Assembly: GCA_964469555.1 (NCBI GenBank)
Contig: CAYYAQ010000001.1
Span: 62,001 to 126,000, forward strand
From: CAYYAQ01 sp964469555
GTDB lineage: Bacteria; Planctomycetota; UBA1135; UBA2386
DNA: 64,000 nucleotides
Direction: 5' to 3'
This document shows positions 32,837-41,294 of this stretch, one piece after another. The first letter of the stretch is position 1. Each line of letters begins with the position of its first letter. The translations under genes and the position numbers were made by a program. The notes below the pieces were generated by a model. That model worked only from the letters and a program-made list of their open reading frames with translations, ran no database searches and was not told the origin of the DNA.

Positions 32837-34480
32837 CTAGTTTTCCAGTCGCAACGTCGCCGCGTTGCTCGCCATGCGATACCTGCCGTTCGTATCGTAG
32901 ACGATGAACGCGTGGGTCAGCGTCATGTTGGCGAGCGACGGGAGCCCTGACGGAACGTTGAACGTCGCGGTCGCCATCCCGGTGTTGTCGAGCTTCCCGC
33001 GGAAGTTGCTGAACATCGGTGAGTTCGCGTGGCCGAGAGTGATCTCGGTATACATGTCGATGTTGAGCGGGATGTGCACGCCGTTAAGCGTGATGCCCGG
33101 GTTCGATCCCGTCACGGAGCCGAACACGTGGTAGAGCTTGTTCGCGTGGGCGGCGCCGGCGGCGAGGGTCATCTTTTGTGCCCCCGCCGTCTTCAGTGAG
33201 AGCTTGTGCGTGTCGGTCAACAGCGTGAGTTCCTTTCCGGAGAACACGCGTGCCATGCCGGTCGAGAGGGCGCTCCCGGTGTCGTCATCGGGTGCGCCGA
33301 CGATGAAGTCGGCGTAGCCGTCCTTGTTGATATCGCCCAAGGAGCCGATGGAGGCGCCGAACGCGTCGTTCTTCGAATCGCCGTAGAACACGTCGAGTCG
33401 GCTGCCGTCCTTGCCCGAGAATACACTCGCGCTCCCCGTGCCCTTGGCGAAGCGAGCTCCGACCAGGATGTCTGGGGTGCCGTCCTTGTTGACGTCACCA
33501 CCGAAGGAGACAGACGATCCGAACCAGTCGCCGGTTGCATCGCCCGCGAAGACTCGCAGCAACTTGGTGTCCTTACCCGAGAAGAGGTGTACTGCACCAT
33601 TGTCGACGTGGGGTCGGTCTTCGCTGCGCGCGCCCACGAGGATGTCCGGCCTTCCATCGCCGTTCACGTCGGTACCACCGTCCACGGCCCACCCAAACCT
33701 GTCATTGTACTTGAGTCCCACGAACGTGTGGAGGGGTGCGAACGTCTTGCCCGAGATGATCGTGACGGTTCCGAGTCCCTTTTGGGCTTCGGGTGCGCCG
33801 ACGAGTATGTCGGGGGTGCCGTCGTTGTTGACGTCGCCGGCGCCACTCACGGAGAATCCGAAGCGGTCCATGATCTTGGCGCCGTTGATGCGCGCGAGCA
33901 GCTTGCCGTCCTTGCCCGAGACCACCTTGACGTAGCCTGACAGGCCGACCAGGTTGGGTTGAGGCGCGCCGACCACGACGTCGGGATAGCCGTCGCCGTT
34001 GATGTCGCCGATGCCGTCGACCGAGTTGCCGAACTGGTCACCGCCGATCTTGCCATCGATCGTGAGGAGAATCGAACCGTTCTTGCCCGAAAACACGCGG
34101 GCAAATCCAGGGGCCTTGCCTCAACCACAGTCCTCGGGGGCACCGACGATCACGTCATCGTAGCCGTCCTTGTTGATGTCCCCGGCTGCGCCGACAGCTC
34201 GACCGAACGTGTCGTCCGTATTGATGCCACGCAGGTTGAGGAGGACCTGACCGTCCTTTCCGGAGAACACCGTGGCGAATCCGATCTTGCCGATCTCGTC
34301 GCCGCCGACGATGAAGTCTGGGTAGCCGTCCTTATTGACGTCGCCGGCGCCGCTGACGCCCGCGCCGAATTGGTCGAATTGTTTGCCGCCGAAGACGGAG
34401 CAGATCTTGTTCTGTGCGGTGATCCCCGTCGCCAGGAGCGCGCCCATGGCGAGGGATGGGATTGTGGGACGAAGTTGCAT
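32837..34480 (-). CDS. Secreted FG-GAP (integrin-alpha-like) repeat protein with an in-frame UGA
   Basis: Read from the ATG at 34480 (signal peptide ending GITAQ), the protein is 547 residues with seven FG-GAP/VCBS blades. Each has a calcium-loop motif such as DVNKDGYPDFIVGG or DINGDGYPDVVVGAP and ends in SGKDG-like turns. A C-terminal module of about 130 residues follows. One TGA at 34121-34123 (codon 120) interrupts the same frame inside the second blade, APEDCG-U-GKAPGFARVFSGK, with no loss of repeat pattern on either side. This is either a nonsense mutation/sequence error, or recoding as selenocysteine next to Cys118. A propeller involved in surface adhesion or ligand binding is likely. 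Confidence 0.75.
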
Positions 34481-34771
34481 GGTAGATTCCAGTGAATGGG
34501 AGGTGGAGGGCAGCCCGACGCGGTAACGGCCTGCAGCAATTGTAGCACAGGATAATTGTAGCTCAGGGTCCATCCTTCGAGAAGAGCCTCCAGCCCCCTT
34601 GTCCCGTGTCGATCGCGGCATCGGCGCAACGCAGCCACGGATTCCTCGGATCATTCTCTCGCCCGACTGGAAGAAGGTCTTTGGCCAACAGTACAGCTTG
34701 AAGTGCCGCAGGAGCGTCGTACGCACCGCGAGCGCTCGCAATGTGGTTTTGTCCGTGGCGATCTTCAGCCA

Positions 34772-35101
34772 TGAGGTCGGCGTCCGCGAATCGGTCGAGA
34801 CTCTCGATCTCCGTCTCGAAGTGCATCTGGACGCCCAGGTCCCGACACCGTTCCTGCAGGATCGTGAGCAACTTCTTTCGACTCAGCCCGCAGAAGCCGC
34901 GCCCCGTCGACGTCACGCAGTTTCGGCGTAGTAGGTCTCGATGTTGTCCAGCGTCTCGTCCGAGAACACCACACCCCAGCCAAGCGTGTCGTCGTGGCGG
35001 TTGCGCTCGAAGACCTGGATGTCGGCGTCCGGATACGCCTTCTTCATCAAGATGCTGAAGAAGAGGCCCGCGGGGCCGGCACCGATGCTGACGATCTTCA
35101 T
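34772..35101 (-). pseudogene. Remnant of a FAD-dependent aromatic (salicylyl/anthraniloyl-CoA-type) monooxygenase
   Basis: The start is intact: MKIVSIGAGPAGLFFSILMKKAYPDADIQVFERN with GxGxxG FAD site, then TLGWGVVFSDETLDNI, the signature opening of salicylyl-CoA 5-hydroxylase/anthraniloyl-CoA monooxygenase-like enzymes. The frame stops at 34913. A second fragment in another frame reads GFCGLSRKKLLTILQERC and HFETEIESLDRFADADL, which belongs about 50 residues further on in intact relatives. After 34772 nothing recognisable follows. Internal deletion plus truncation make it non-functional. The 290 bp up to the FG-GAP start show no other gene that I can support. Confidence 0.65.
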
Positions 35102-35110
35102 GGTCCAGGT

Positions 35111-36526
35111 TCAGGCATCGCGAAGTGTCGCGAGCATCTCGCCGATTCCGGTGAACTTCTGCCGAACCCGTCCGTCGGCCTCGCCGCGTTCCTTCTCGAT
35201 CTTGTCGAGTAGCTGCCAGTCCGAATACGTGACGAATCGGATATTGCGTTCACTCAGCAGAGCGACCATCTGTCCGCTCCCGTCCGCGGGCAGCTCCTCA
35301 GCCGTCTGTCCGGCGAGGTCTTCGACCATCTTCTCGACCGTCGCTTTCGAATCCGGACTGTTGGTGCCGATCAGGCCCGATGGTCCGCGCTTCGACCAGC
35401 CGACGACGTACTGGTTCGGCACCACTGTGTCGTCGTCCGCAGAGGCGACCACGCGACCATCCTTGTTCGGAATGATCCCCCAGCTTTGATGGAAGGGCAC
35501 GCCGGGAATCTCGATGCCGCGATAGCCGATGGCCTTGAACACTATCTGCACGGACTCCTCCGCGTAGGAGTCGAGAGCCCGCGGCCTCGGCGTCCCATCC
35601 TTCGACTCGTACAACTCATTGCGTTGCAACCGCACGCCGACGAGCTTGCCGTTCTCCCCGAGCAACTCGATCGGAGACACGAGCGACTGGCAGTGAACCT
35701 TGCGCTCTTGGTCCCCGGCGCCGGTCTTCGACGCCTCCGTCAGGAAGTTCAGGTTCTTCGGCGCGGTTTTCGGGGCGGCGCCGCTCTCGAGCCACTTTGC
35801 CGTCACCGGGTCGACGATGACACTTTCGGGATCGACGACGAGGTCGACGCCGTCGAGCTCGGCGATCTCGGCGATCTCCTTTGGCGAGAAGGCGGCCTGC
35901 GCCGGACCACGGCGACCGAGGAGGATCACTTCGCGTATCTTGCTCTCGCGCAGGGCTGCCAACGCGTAGTCTGCGATGTCGGTCGAGGCGAGGTGATCGG
36001 GGTCTTGGATGAGCACCCGGCACACGTCCATCGCGACGTTGCCGTTGCCGACGACCGCGACTCTCGTCGAGTTCGCGAGGTCGAACTTGCAGTCCCTGTA
36101 GTCGGGGTGGCCGTTGTACCAGAACACGAATTCCGTCGCGGATACGCAGCCTTCGAGGTCTTCGCCTGCGATGCCGAGGTCGCGCGAACTCTCGTTGCCC
36201 ACGGCGTAGATAATCTGGTCGTAGTGCGCGGTGAGGTCTTCGACCTGGATGTCGCGCCCGAGCTTGACGTTGCCGAAGAACCGGAAGTTCGGGTGGGCCG
36301 CCGTCTTCTCGTAGACCCGGATCACGTTCTTGATCTTCTGGTGGTCTGGCGCGACGCCGCCGCGCACGAGTCCGTATGGCGTGGGCAGCCGATCGAACAC
36401 GTCACAGCGTGCGTCGAGGCCGTCGACTTTGAACAGGGCGTCAACCGCGTAGAACGCGGACGGACCGGAACCGATGACTGCTACCCTTAGCGGGCGGGGG
36501 GGGGTGCCGATGGGAGATTCTGACAT
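35111..36526 (-). CDS. Ferredoxin/adrenodoxin-type NADP reductase (FprA-like flavoprotein)
   Basis: 471 residues. FAD site RVAVIGSGPSAFYAVDALF at the start, PTPYGLVRGGVAPDHQKIKNV (family hallmark), NADP site RVAVVGNGNVAMDVCRVL, LLGRRGPAQAAFSPKEI, and GYRGIEIPGVPF. The C-terminal WSKRGPSGLIGTNSPDS motif is shared with FprA and adrenodoxin reductase. It moves electrons between NADP(H) and a ferredoxin. It ends 10 bases before the monooxygenase remnant in the same direction, so the two were probably once an operon. Confidence 0.92.
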   Translation of the reverse strand: MSESPIGTPPRPLRVAVIGSGPSAFYAVDALFKVDGLDARCDVFDRLPTPYGLVRGGVAPDHQKIKNVIRVYEKTAAHPNFRFFGNVKLGRDIQVEDLTAHYDQIIYAVGNESSRDLGIAGEDLEGCVSATEFVFWYNGHPDYRDCKFDLANSTRVAVVGNGNVAMDVCRVLIQDPDHLASTDIADYALAALRESKIREVILLGRRGPAQAAFSPKEIAEIAELDGVDLVVDPESVIVDPVTAKWLESGAAPKTAPKNLNFLTEASKTGAGDQERKVHCQSLVSPIELLGENGKLVGVRLQRNELYESKDGTPRPRALDSYAEESVQIVFKAIGYRGIEIPGVPFHQSWGIIPNKDGRVVASADDDTVVPNQYVVGWSKRGPSGLIGTNSPDSKATVEKMVEDLAGQTAEELPADGSGQMVALLSERNIRFVTYSDWQLLDKIEKERGEADGRVRQKFTGIGEMLATLRDA

Positions 36527-36600
36527 GAGCGGGTGGAGATCTTCGAATCGGAAAGGCTCGCATGAGCGTTCGGGCAGGGCAAGAACCTGCGCGAAGAAGA

Positions 36601-38223
36601 TCAGGCTGGATCGTCCAGCAGCGCCCGGAGTTCGAGGGCGAGAAGCTTCGGTTCCAGGGGCTTTTGCATGAACCGCGACCGCGGTACCTGGTTGCCCACG
36701 TCGTTTTTCGGCGGTAGTCCTGATATGAACAGCACGGGGATGCCCGCGTTTTGCTCCCTGATCCGCTCCGCGAGTTCAACGCCGGTCATTCCTGTCATCG
36801 CCAATTCCGTGACCACCGCGTCGAATTGGCGGTCCGGATGGCTGAACGCGCTCTCCACGGAGTCTGCCGTCATCACGTCGTAGCCAGAAGCGCGGAGGAT
36901 GCGATCCACCACGTGTCGCACCTGATCGTTGTCCTCCACGAGCAGGACCTTTTCGCCGGCGCCGGGGCGTCCAACCGGTTGCTGCGAGGCAGGGGGAATC
37001 AGGTCCGACCAGGGCAGGTAGAGCGTGAACTGCGCGCCGCGACCCGGGCTGCTCACGACGAGGATGCGGCCGCCCATCCTGGCCATCGCGCTCTGCACCG
37101 AGTTCAAGCCGAGGCCCGAGCCCCCGCCGGGTCTCTTGGTCGTGAAGAACGGTTCGAAGACCCGTGCCATCGTCGCCTCATCCATGCCCTCGCCGTCGTC
37201 GGACACAGAGACGACAACGTACGGTCCCGCGCCGATTCCCACGCCGTCGATCACGGTGTCCTCCGGGAGATTCTGACGGTGGGTTTCGAAGATCAGCGAC
37301 CCGCCGTTGGGCAGGGCATCGCGGGCGTTCAAGGCGAGGTTGAGGATGATCTGTTCGATGGCACCGTCTGGCGCGAACACGATGGGGTTCTCGGCGTCGA
37401 GTGATTCCTGGAGAGAGATGTCCTCCGGGAAGATCGGGGCGAGATCTTTCAGCGTGTCGTGGATGACGTCGTGCACGTTGAGTGGCCTGGGATTCTTCAA
37501 CTGGCGCCACGACAGGCCCGTGAGCTGGAGCGTCAACAGTTCGGCGTGTCGCGTCGCCGCCAGGATGGCTTCGAGACCCTCCGCGGTCATCTGCTTGTCG
37601 TCCCCGTCTTCGCGAATCTGATCGGCGTAGCCGCGGATGATCGTCAGGATGTTGTTGAAGTCGTAGGCGATCCCGCCCGACATCCTGCTGATCGTCTCGA
37701 GTTGCTCGGTCTTCAGCTTGCTCTGTTCGAGCTGCTTGCGCATCGTCACGTCGCGCGCCATGCCCTGGATCACGGTGACCTTTCCTGTCTCCGGCAACCC
37801 GTGCGAACTGAGTTCGAGGATCCGGTTCTCCTTCGCCCCGGAGGTCGGGTCCTGACCGGTGATGCGAATCTGCGTCGTCCCTGGCGAGTGATGTTGGATC
37901 ACCTTGTCGAGATGGTCCGCGAAGAGCGCGCGCGCTTCTTCGTCCGCCGCGAGGTTCGCGAAGTGGGTGCCGACCATTTCATCCCGCCGTTTTCCAGAGA
38001 CCCGTTCGATTGACTGGTTGATCGTCTGAATCACGCCTTCGGGGCTGAGCGTGAACAGGATGTCCCGAGCGTTCTCGAAGAGGTTGCGGTAGCGACTCTC
38101 TTCCACTGCGAGCCGCGAGGTCCGTTCGACTTGCCGCCGCCACTTGACCAAGAGCCAGATTGCGACGATTGCAAGTACCGGCAGGAACGTCAGCGGGATC
38201 CAATCCGGGATGGTTGTCAGCAC
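36601..38223 (-). CDS. PAS hybrid histidine-kinase-like protein lacking both phosphoacceptors
   Basis: 540 residues: one N-terminal membrane segment (about 8-26), a PAS domain (about 45-165), a HisKA/HATPase core and a receiver domain (about 420-540). The ATP-binding boxes look normal (LNLALNARDALPNG, VSVSDDGEGMDE, GGGSGLGLNSV). However the H box reads MSGGIAYDFNN, where relatives have AHDFNN, so Tyr187 (TAC) replaces the phosphoacceptor His. In the receiver, LLVEDNDQ and the KP lysine motif (MQKPLE) are present, but the phosphoacceptor Asp is Glu473 in VVTELAMTGMTG. It may be a pseudokinase/pseudo-receiver signalling by conformation. Confidence 0.9.
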   Translation of the reverse strand: MLTTIPDWIPLTFLPVLAIVAIWLLVKWRRQVERTSRLAVEESRYRNLFENARDILFTLSPEGVIQTINQSIERVSGKRRDEMVGTHFANLAADEEARALFADHLDKVIQHHSPGTTQIRITGQDPTSGAKENRILELSSHGLPETGKVTVIQGMARDVTMRKQLEQSKLKTEQLETISRMSGGIAYDFNNILTIIRGYADQIREDGDDKQMTAEGLEAILAATRHAELLTLQLTGLSWRQLKNPRPLNVHDVIHDTLKDLAPIFPEDISLQESLDAENPIVFAPDGAIEQIILNLALNARDALPNGGSLIFETHRQNLPEDTVIDGVGIGAGPYVVVSVSDDGEGMDEATMARVFEPFFTTKRPGGGSGLGLNSVQSAMARMGGRILVVSSPGRGAQFTLYLPWSDLIPPASQQPVGRPGAGEKVLLVEDNDQVRHVVDRILRASGYDVMTADSVESAFSHPDRQFDAVVTELAMTGMTGVELAERIREQNAGIPVLFISGLPPKNDVGNQVPRSRFMQKPLEPKLLALELRALLDDPA

Positions 38224-38369
38224 GGTCGGTTCGAGTCTGCGAGACGAGGGTGGGGTGACGGGTCAGGCGAGCTTACCGACGGTGCCATCCCGGCGCGACG
38301 TAAGGCGCGATGAAATTGCATCGCGCCCGGCGCGGTCTCCGCTAGGATCCCCGGCCCGAAAGAACAGAA

Positions 38370-41285
38370 ATGTTGAAAGCCTTGAAGACACTCGTCGCCG
38401 CGACCTCCTTGTTTCTTCTCGTGATTCTCCTGCAGGTGCCGTGCGCCGCGCAGGAGCATCCGCATGCAATGACGTACGGCCCGGCCATGGCCGGGACGTG
38501 GCAGGCCCTCTGGCCCCGCGACAACTTCGCGCTCAAAGGCGTGTCCATCCGCGTGGGGGGTGCTGAATCTTCTGCCCAGGTGATCTTCGATACTGAGTTG
38601 CTGCGGGTGTCGGCGATCGCGTTGGACTACCGCCAGGAGCTGCGCGGCACGGCGTACGACGGCGCGCACGGTCCCGGGCTCAAGATCGTCGGCAACCAGG
38701 TGCTGGCGACGCCAGTCGGTCCGGGCTGGGCATTTGCGGGGAGCTTCAACGATCCGCGATCGATCCCGCACGGCCCGCTGCCCAAGACATGGGGGCGATA
38801 CAAGGGTCTGTACCTGCATGGGCAGAAGGTCGTCTTGCGCTACGACGTCGGTGGCTGTGACGTGCTGGAACACTTCGAGGTGTCGGGCAAGGGCGACGGT
38901 CGTCTGCTCACGCGGATCCTCGATCTCGGAAAGAGCACGAAGCGGATGACCATGATGGTTGGCCTGCGTCAAGGGGCGCAGCCGAAGGTGATCGGCACCA
39001 ACCTCGTCGTACTCGAATACGAAGTGAAGGCCACGGGGATCGCGTCGATCGAGAAGGCAGGCCGAGTCTGGACGGACCTCGCGATGGGCGCGCCGTCGAA
39101 CAACGACTACGCGGATGCGCGCAGTGGCAATGGCGTCGAGACGCGATTTGTCGAGGGCTTCGGCAAGCCCGACAAGAAATCCGGCGCGAAGGGCAGCAAC
39201 CTGCCGCGACTGCACGACGGGTTCGCCGCTCGCAACGCCGACGACAGGGATCGCACGACGTGGTTCCGTGGTCGTGGCCCAGCCCGCATGGTCACCGATC
39301 TCAAGAAGACGATCCACATCGGCCAGATCAACACCTTCTCGAGGCACCGCAACCAGCGGGCGCCGCAGCGCTACATCTTGTATGGCAGCGACGCCGCCGA
39401 GGTTCCTGACGCAAAGGCCAAGAACCCGATGAGCGTTGGTTGGAAGATGATCACCTCGGTCGACTCGCGCGCTCTGGGCAATGGCGGCATGCACGGCGTG
39501 CGCCTGGCGAAGGGCGAGGGGGCGATTGGACAATACCGCCACCTGCTGTGGGTCAGCCGGCACAAGGAGACGTTCTTCACCGAGTTCGACATCTACGACG
39601 CCGAAAACAAGCCGAGGAACAGTTCACCCGGTCGTCGCGGTTCGTACGTGACCGGCGTGGCATTGTCCGCCGCGCCTGCCGGTGCGAAGCTCGAAGTCGC
39701 TGACGGCTCGGTTCGGCTGAAGTTGCCGGCTCGAGGGTCCCGCGAGCAGCTCAAGCTCGTGTTCTTCGACTGCTCGGGTCATTCGTTTGCGAACGTCAAG
39801 AAGAAGGTCGCAGCCCTGGCTCCCGCGACTTCGCTCGCGGCGATGACCAAGGGCGGCCCCAGGCGTTGGCCCGATGGCGTGAGGACCAAGGGTGCTCTCG
39901 GTCGTGGCAAGGGCGCGTACGTCGTCGACCGGCTGGGTATCCCTTCCGACGGCGAGACCGCCTCGCACCTGCGATTCGGCGGGTTCGACTTCTTCTCGGA
40001 CGGTCGCGCGGCGCTCTCGACGTGGAACGGCGATGTCTGGGTGCTTTCCGGGATCGACGCGAAACTCGAGAACTTGAAGTGGAAGCGCTTCGCGACGGGT
40101 TTGTTCGATCCGCTCGGGCTCAGGATCGTCGATGACGTGATCTACACGCTCGGTCGCGACGGCATCAACCGATTGCACGATCTGAACGGCGATGGCGAGG
40201 CTGACTTCTACGAGTGCTTCAACAACGAAGTGTTGATGACGAAGAGCTTCCACGAATTCGCGTTCGATCTGCAGACCGACAACGAGGGCAACTTCTACTT
40301 CTCGAAGGGTGGCCCCGTGCGCCCAGGCGGTCGTGGCTTCGACACTCTCGTCCCGCATCACGGTTGCATCCTGAAGGTCAGCAAGGATGGCTCGAAGCTC
40401 GAAGTGTTCGCGACAGGTCTGCGTGCGCCGAACGGTATGGGGGTCGGCCCGAATGGTGAGGTCACTTCGGGAGATAACGAGGGGACGTGGGTCCCGGCTT
40501 GCCGACTCAACTGGATGAAGAAGGGCACGTTCAACGGCTGCGTCGACACGGCGCACCTGCCGACGAAGCCCACGATGTACGACTACCCGATCTGTTTCAT
40601 GCCGATGCGGATCGACAACTCCGGTGGTGGCCAGGTGTGGGTGACCACGGACAAATGGGGACCGTTCGAGGGCGATCTCCTGCACCTGTCGTACGGCAAG
40701 TCCACGCTCTTCAAGACCATGCGCGAGGAAGTCGACGGCGTCACCCAGGGTGGCGTCACGCCGTTCCCCTTGAAGTTCACGTCGAGCGCCATGCGGGCGC
40801 GGGTCCACCCGAAGACCGGGCAGTTGTTTGTCTGCGGCTTCCGCGGTTGGCAGACGAACGCAGTGAAGATGACCGGGTTCGATCGCGTGCGCTACACCGA
40901 CAAGCCGGTGCGGATGTTGACGGCGCTGAAGACAGCCAAGGATGGCGTCTACCTGACGTTCACCTGCCGGCTCGACAAGGAGACGGCGGAGGATCCGGAG
41001 AGCTACGAGGTCGAGGTCTGGAACTACCTCTGGACGCGGAAGTACGGTTCTCCCGAAGTCTCGACCGTCGGCGCCGATCCGAAGGCCAACAAGGGCGCGA
41101 AGCCGAAGCACGATGCATGGCAGGTCGAACGCGCGACGTTGCAGACCGACGGCAAGACCGTGTTCTTGAAGCTGCCGGACATCAAGCCGGTGATGCAGAT
41201 GCGCGTCAAGTTCGATATCGATGCGGCGGACGGCGAGAAGGTGAAGTCCGAGCTCCACAGTTCGATCCATCGCCTTCCCAAGTAG
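38370..41285 (+). CDS. Secreted DUF6797-type propeller protein with discoidin-like domain
   Basis: 971 residues with signal peptide ending CAAQ. The first 240 residues match the planctomycete DUF6797 pattern (YGPAMAGTWQA, IFDTELLRVSAIALDY, FDGxHGPG-like AYDGAHGPGLKI, ARYKGLYLHG-like RYKGLYLHGQKVVLRYDV). A middle discoidin/F5-8C-like region follows (about 270-410), then a sugar-dehydrogenase-like beta-propeller (about 490-850; GLFDPLGLRIVDDVIYTLGRDGINRLHDLNGDGEADFYE, seen as separate motifs). The PVC group uses such proteins with cytochromes for extracytoplasmic oxidation of sugars. The cytochrome gene follows after 9 bases, supporting a redox pair. Confidence 0.85.
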   Translation: MLKALKTLVAATSLFLLVILLQVPCAAQEHPHAMTYGPAMAGTWQALWPRDNFALKGVSIRVGGAESSAQVIFDTELLRVSAIALDYRQELRGTAYDGAHGPGLKIVGNQVLATPVGPGWAFAGSFNDPRSIPHGPLPKTWGRYKGLYLHGQKVVLRYDVGGCDVLEHFEVSGKGDGRLLTRILDLGKSTKRMTMMVGLRQGAQPKVIGTNLVVLEYEVKATGIASIEKAGRVWTDLAMGAPSNNDYADARSGNGVETRFVEGFGKPDKKSGAKGSNLPRLHDGFAARNADDRDRTTWFRGRGPARMVTDLKKTIHIGQINTFSRHRNQRAPQRYILYGSDAAEVPDAKAKNPMSVGWKMITSVDSRALGNGGMHGVRLAKGEGAIGQYRHLLWVSRHKETFFTEFDIYDAENKPRNSSPGRRGSYVTGVALSAAPAGAKLEVADGSVRLKLPARGSREQLKLVFFDCSGHSFANVKKKVAALAPATSLAAMTKGGPRRWPDGVRTKGALGRGKGAYVVDRLGIPSDGETASHLRFGGFDFFSDGRAALSTWNGDVWVLSGIDAKLENLKWKRFATGLFDPLGLRIVDDVIYTLGRDGINRLHDLNGDGEADFYECFNNEVLMTKSFHEFAFDLQTDNEGNFYFSKGGPVRPGGRGFDTLVPHHGCILKVSKDGSKLEVFATGLRAPNGMGVGPNGEVTSGDNEGTWVPACRLNWMKKGTFNGCVDTAHLPTKPTMYDYPICFMPMRIDNSGGGQVWVTTDKWGPFEGDLLHLSYGKSTLFKTMREEVDGVTQGGVTPFPLKFTSSAMRARVHPKTGQLFVCGFRGWQTNAVKMTGFDRVRYTDKPVRMLTALKTAKDGVYLTFTCRLDKETAEDPESYEVEVWNYLWTRKYGSPEVSTVGADPKANKGAKPKHDAWQVERATLQTDGKTVFLKLPDIKPVMQMRVKFDIDAADGEKVKSELHSSIHRLPK

Positions 41286-41294
41286 GCACGGTCG

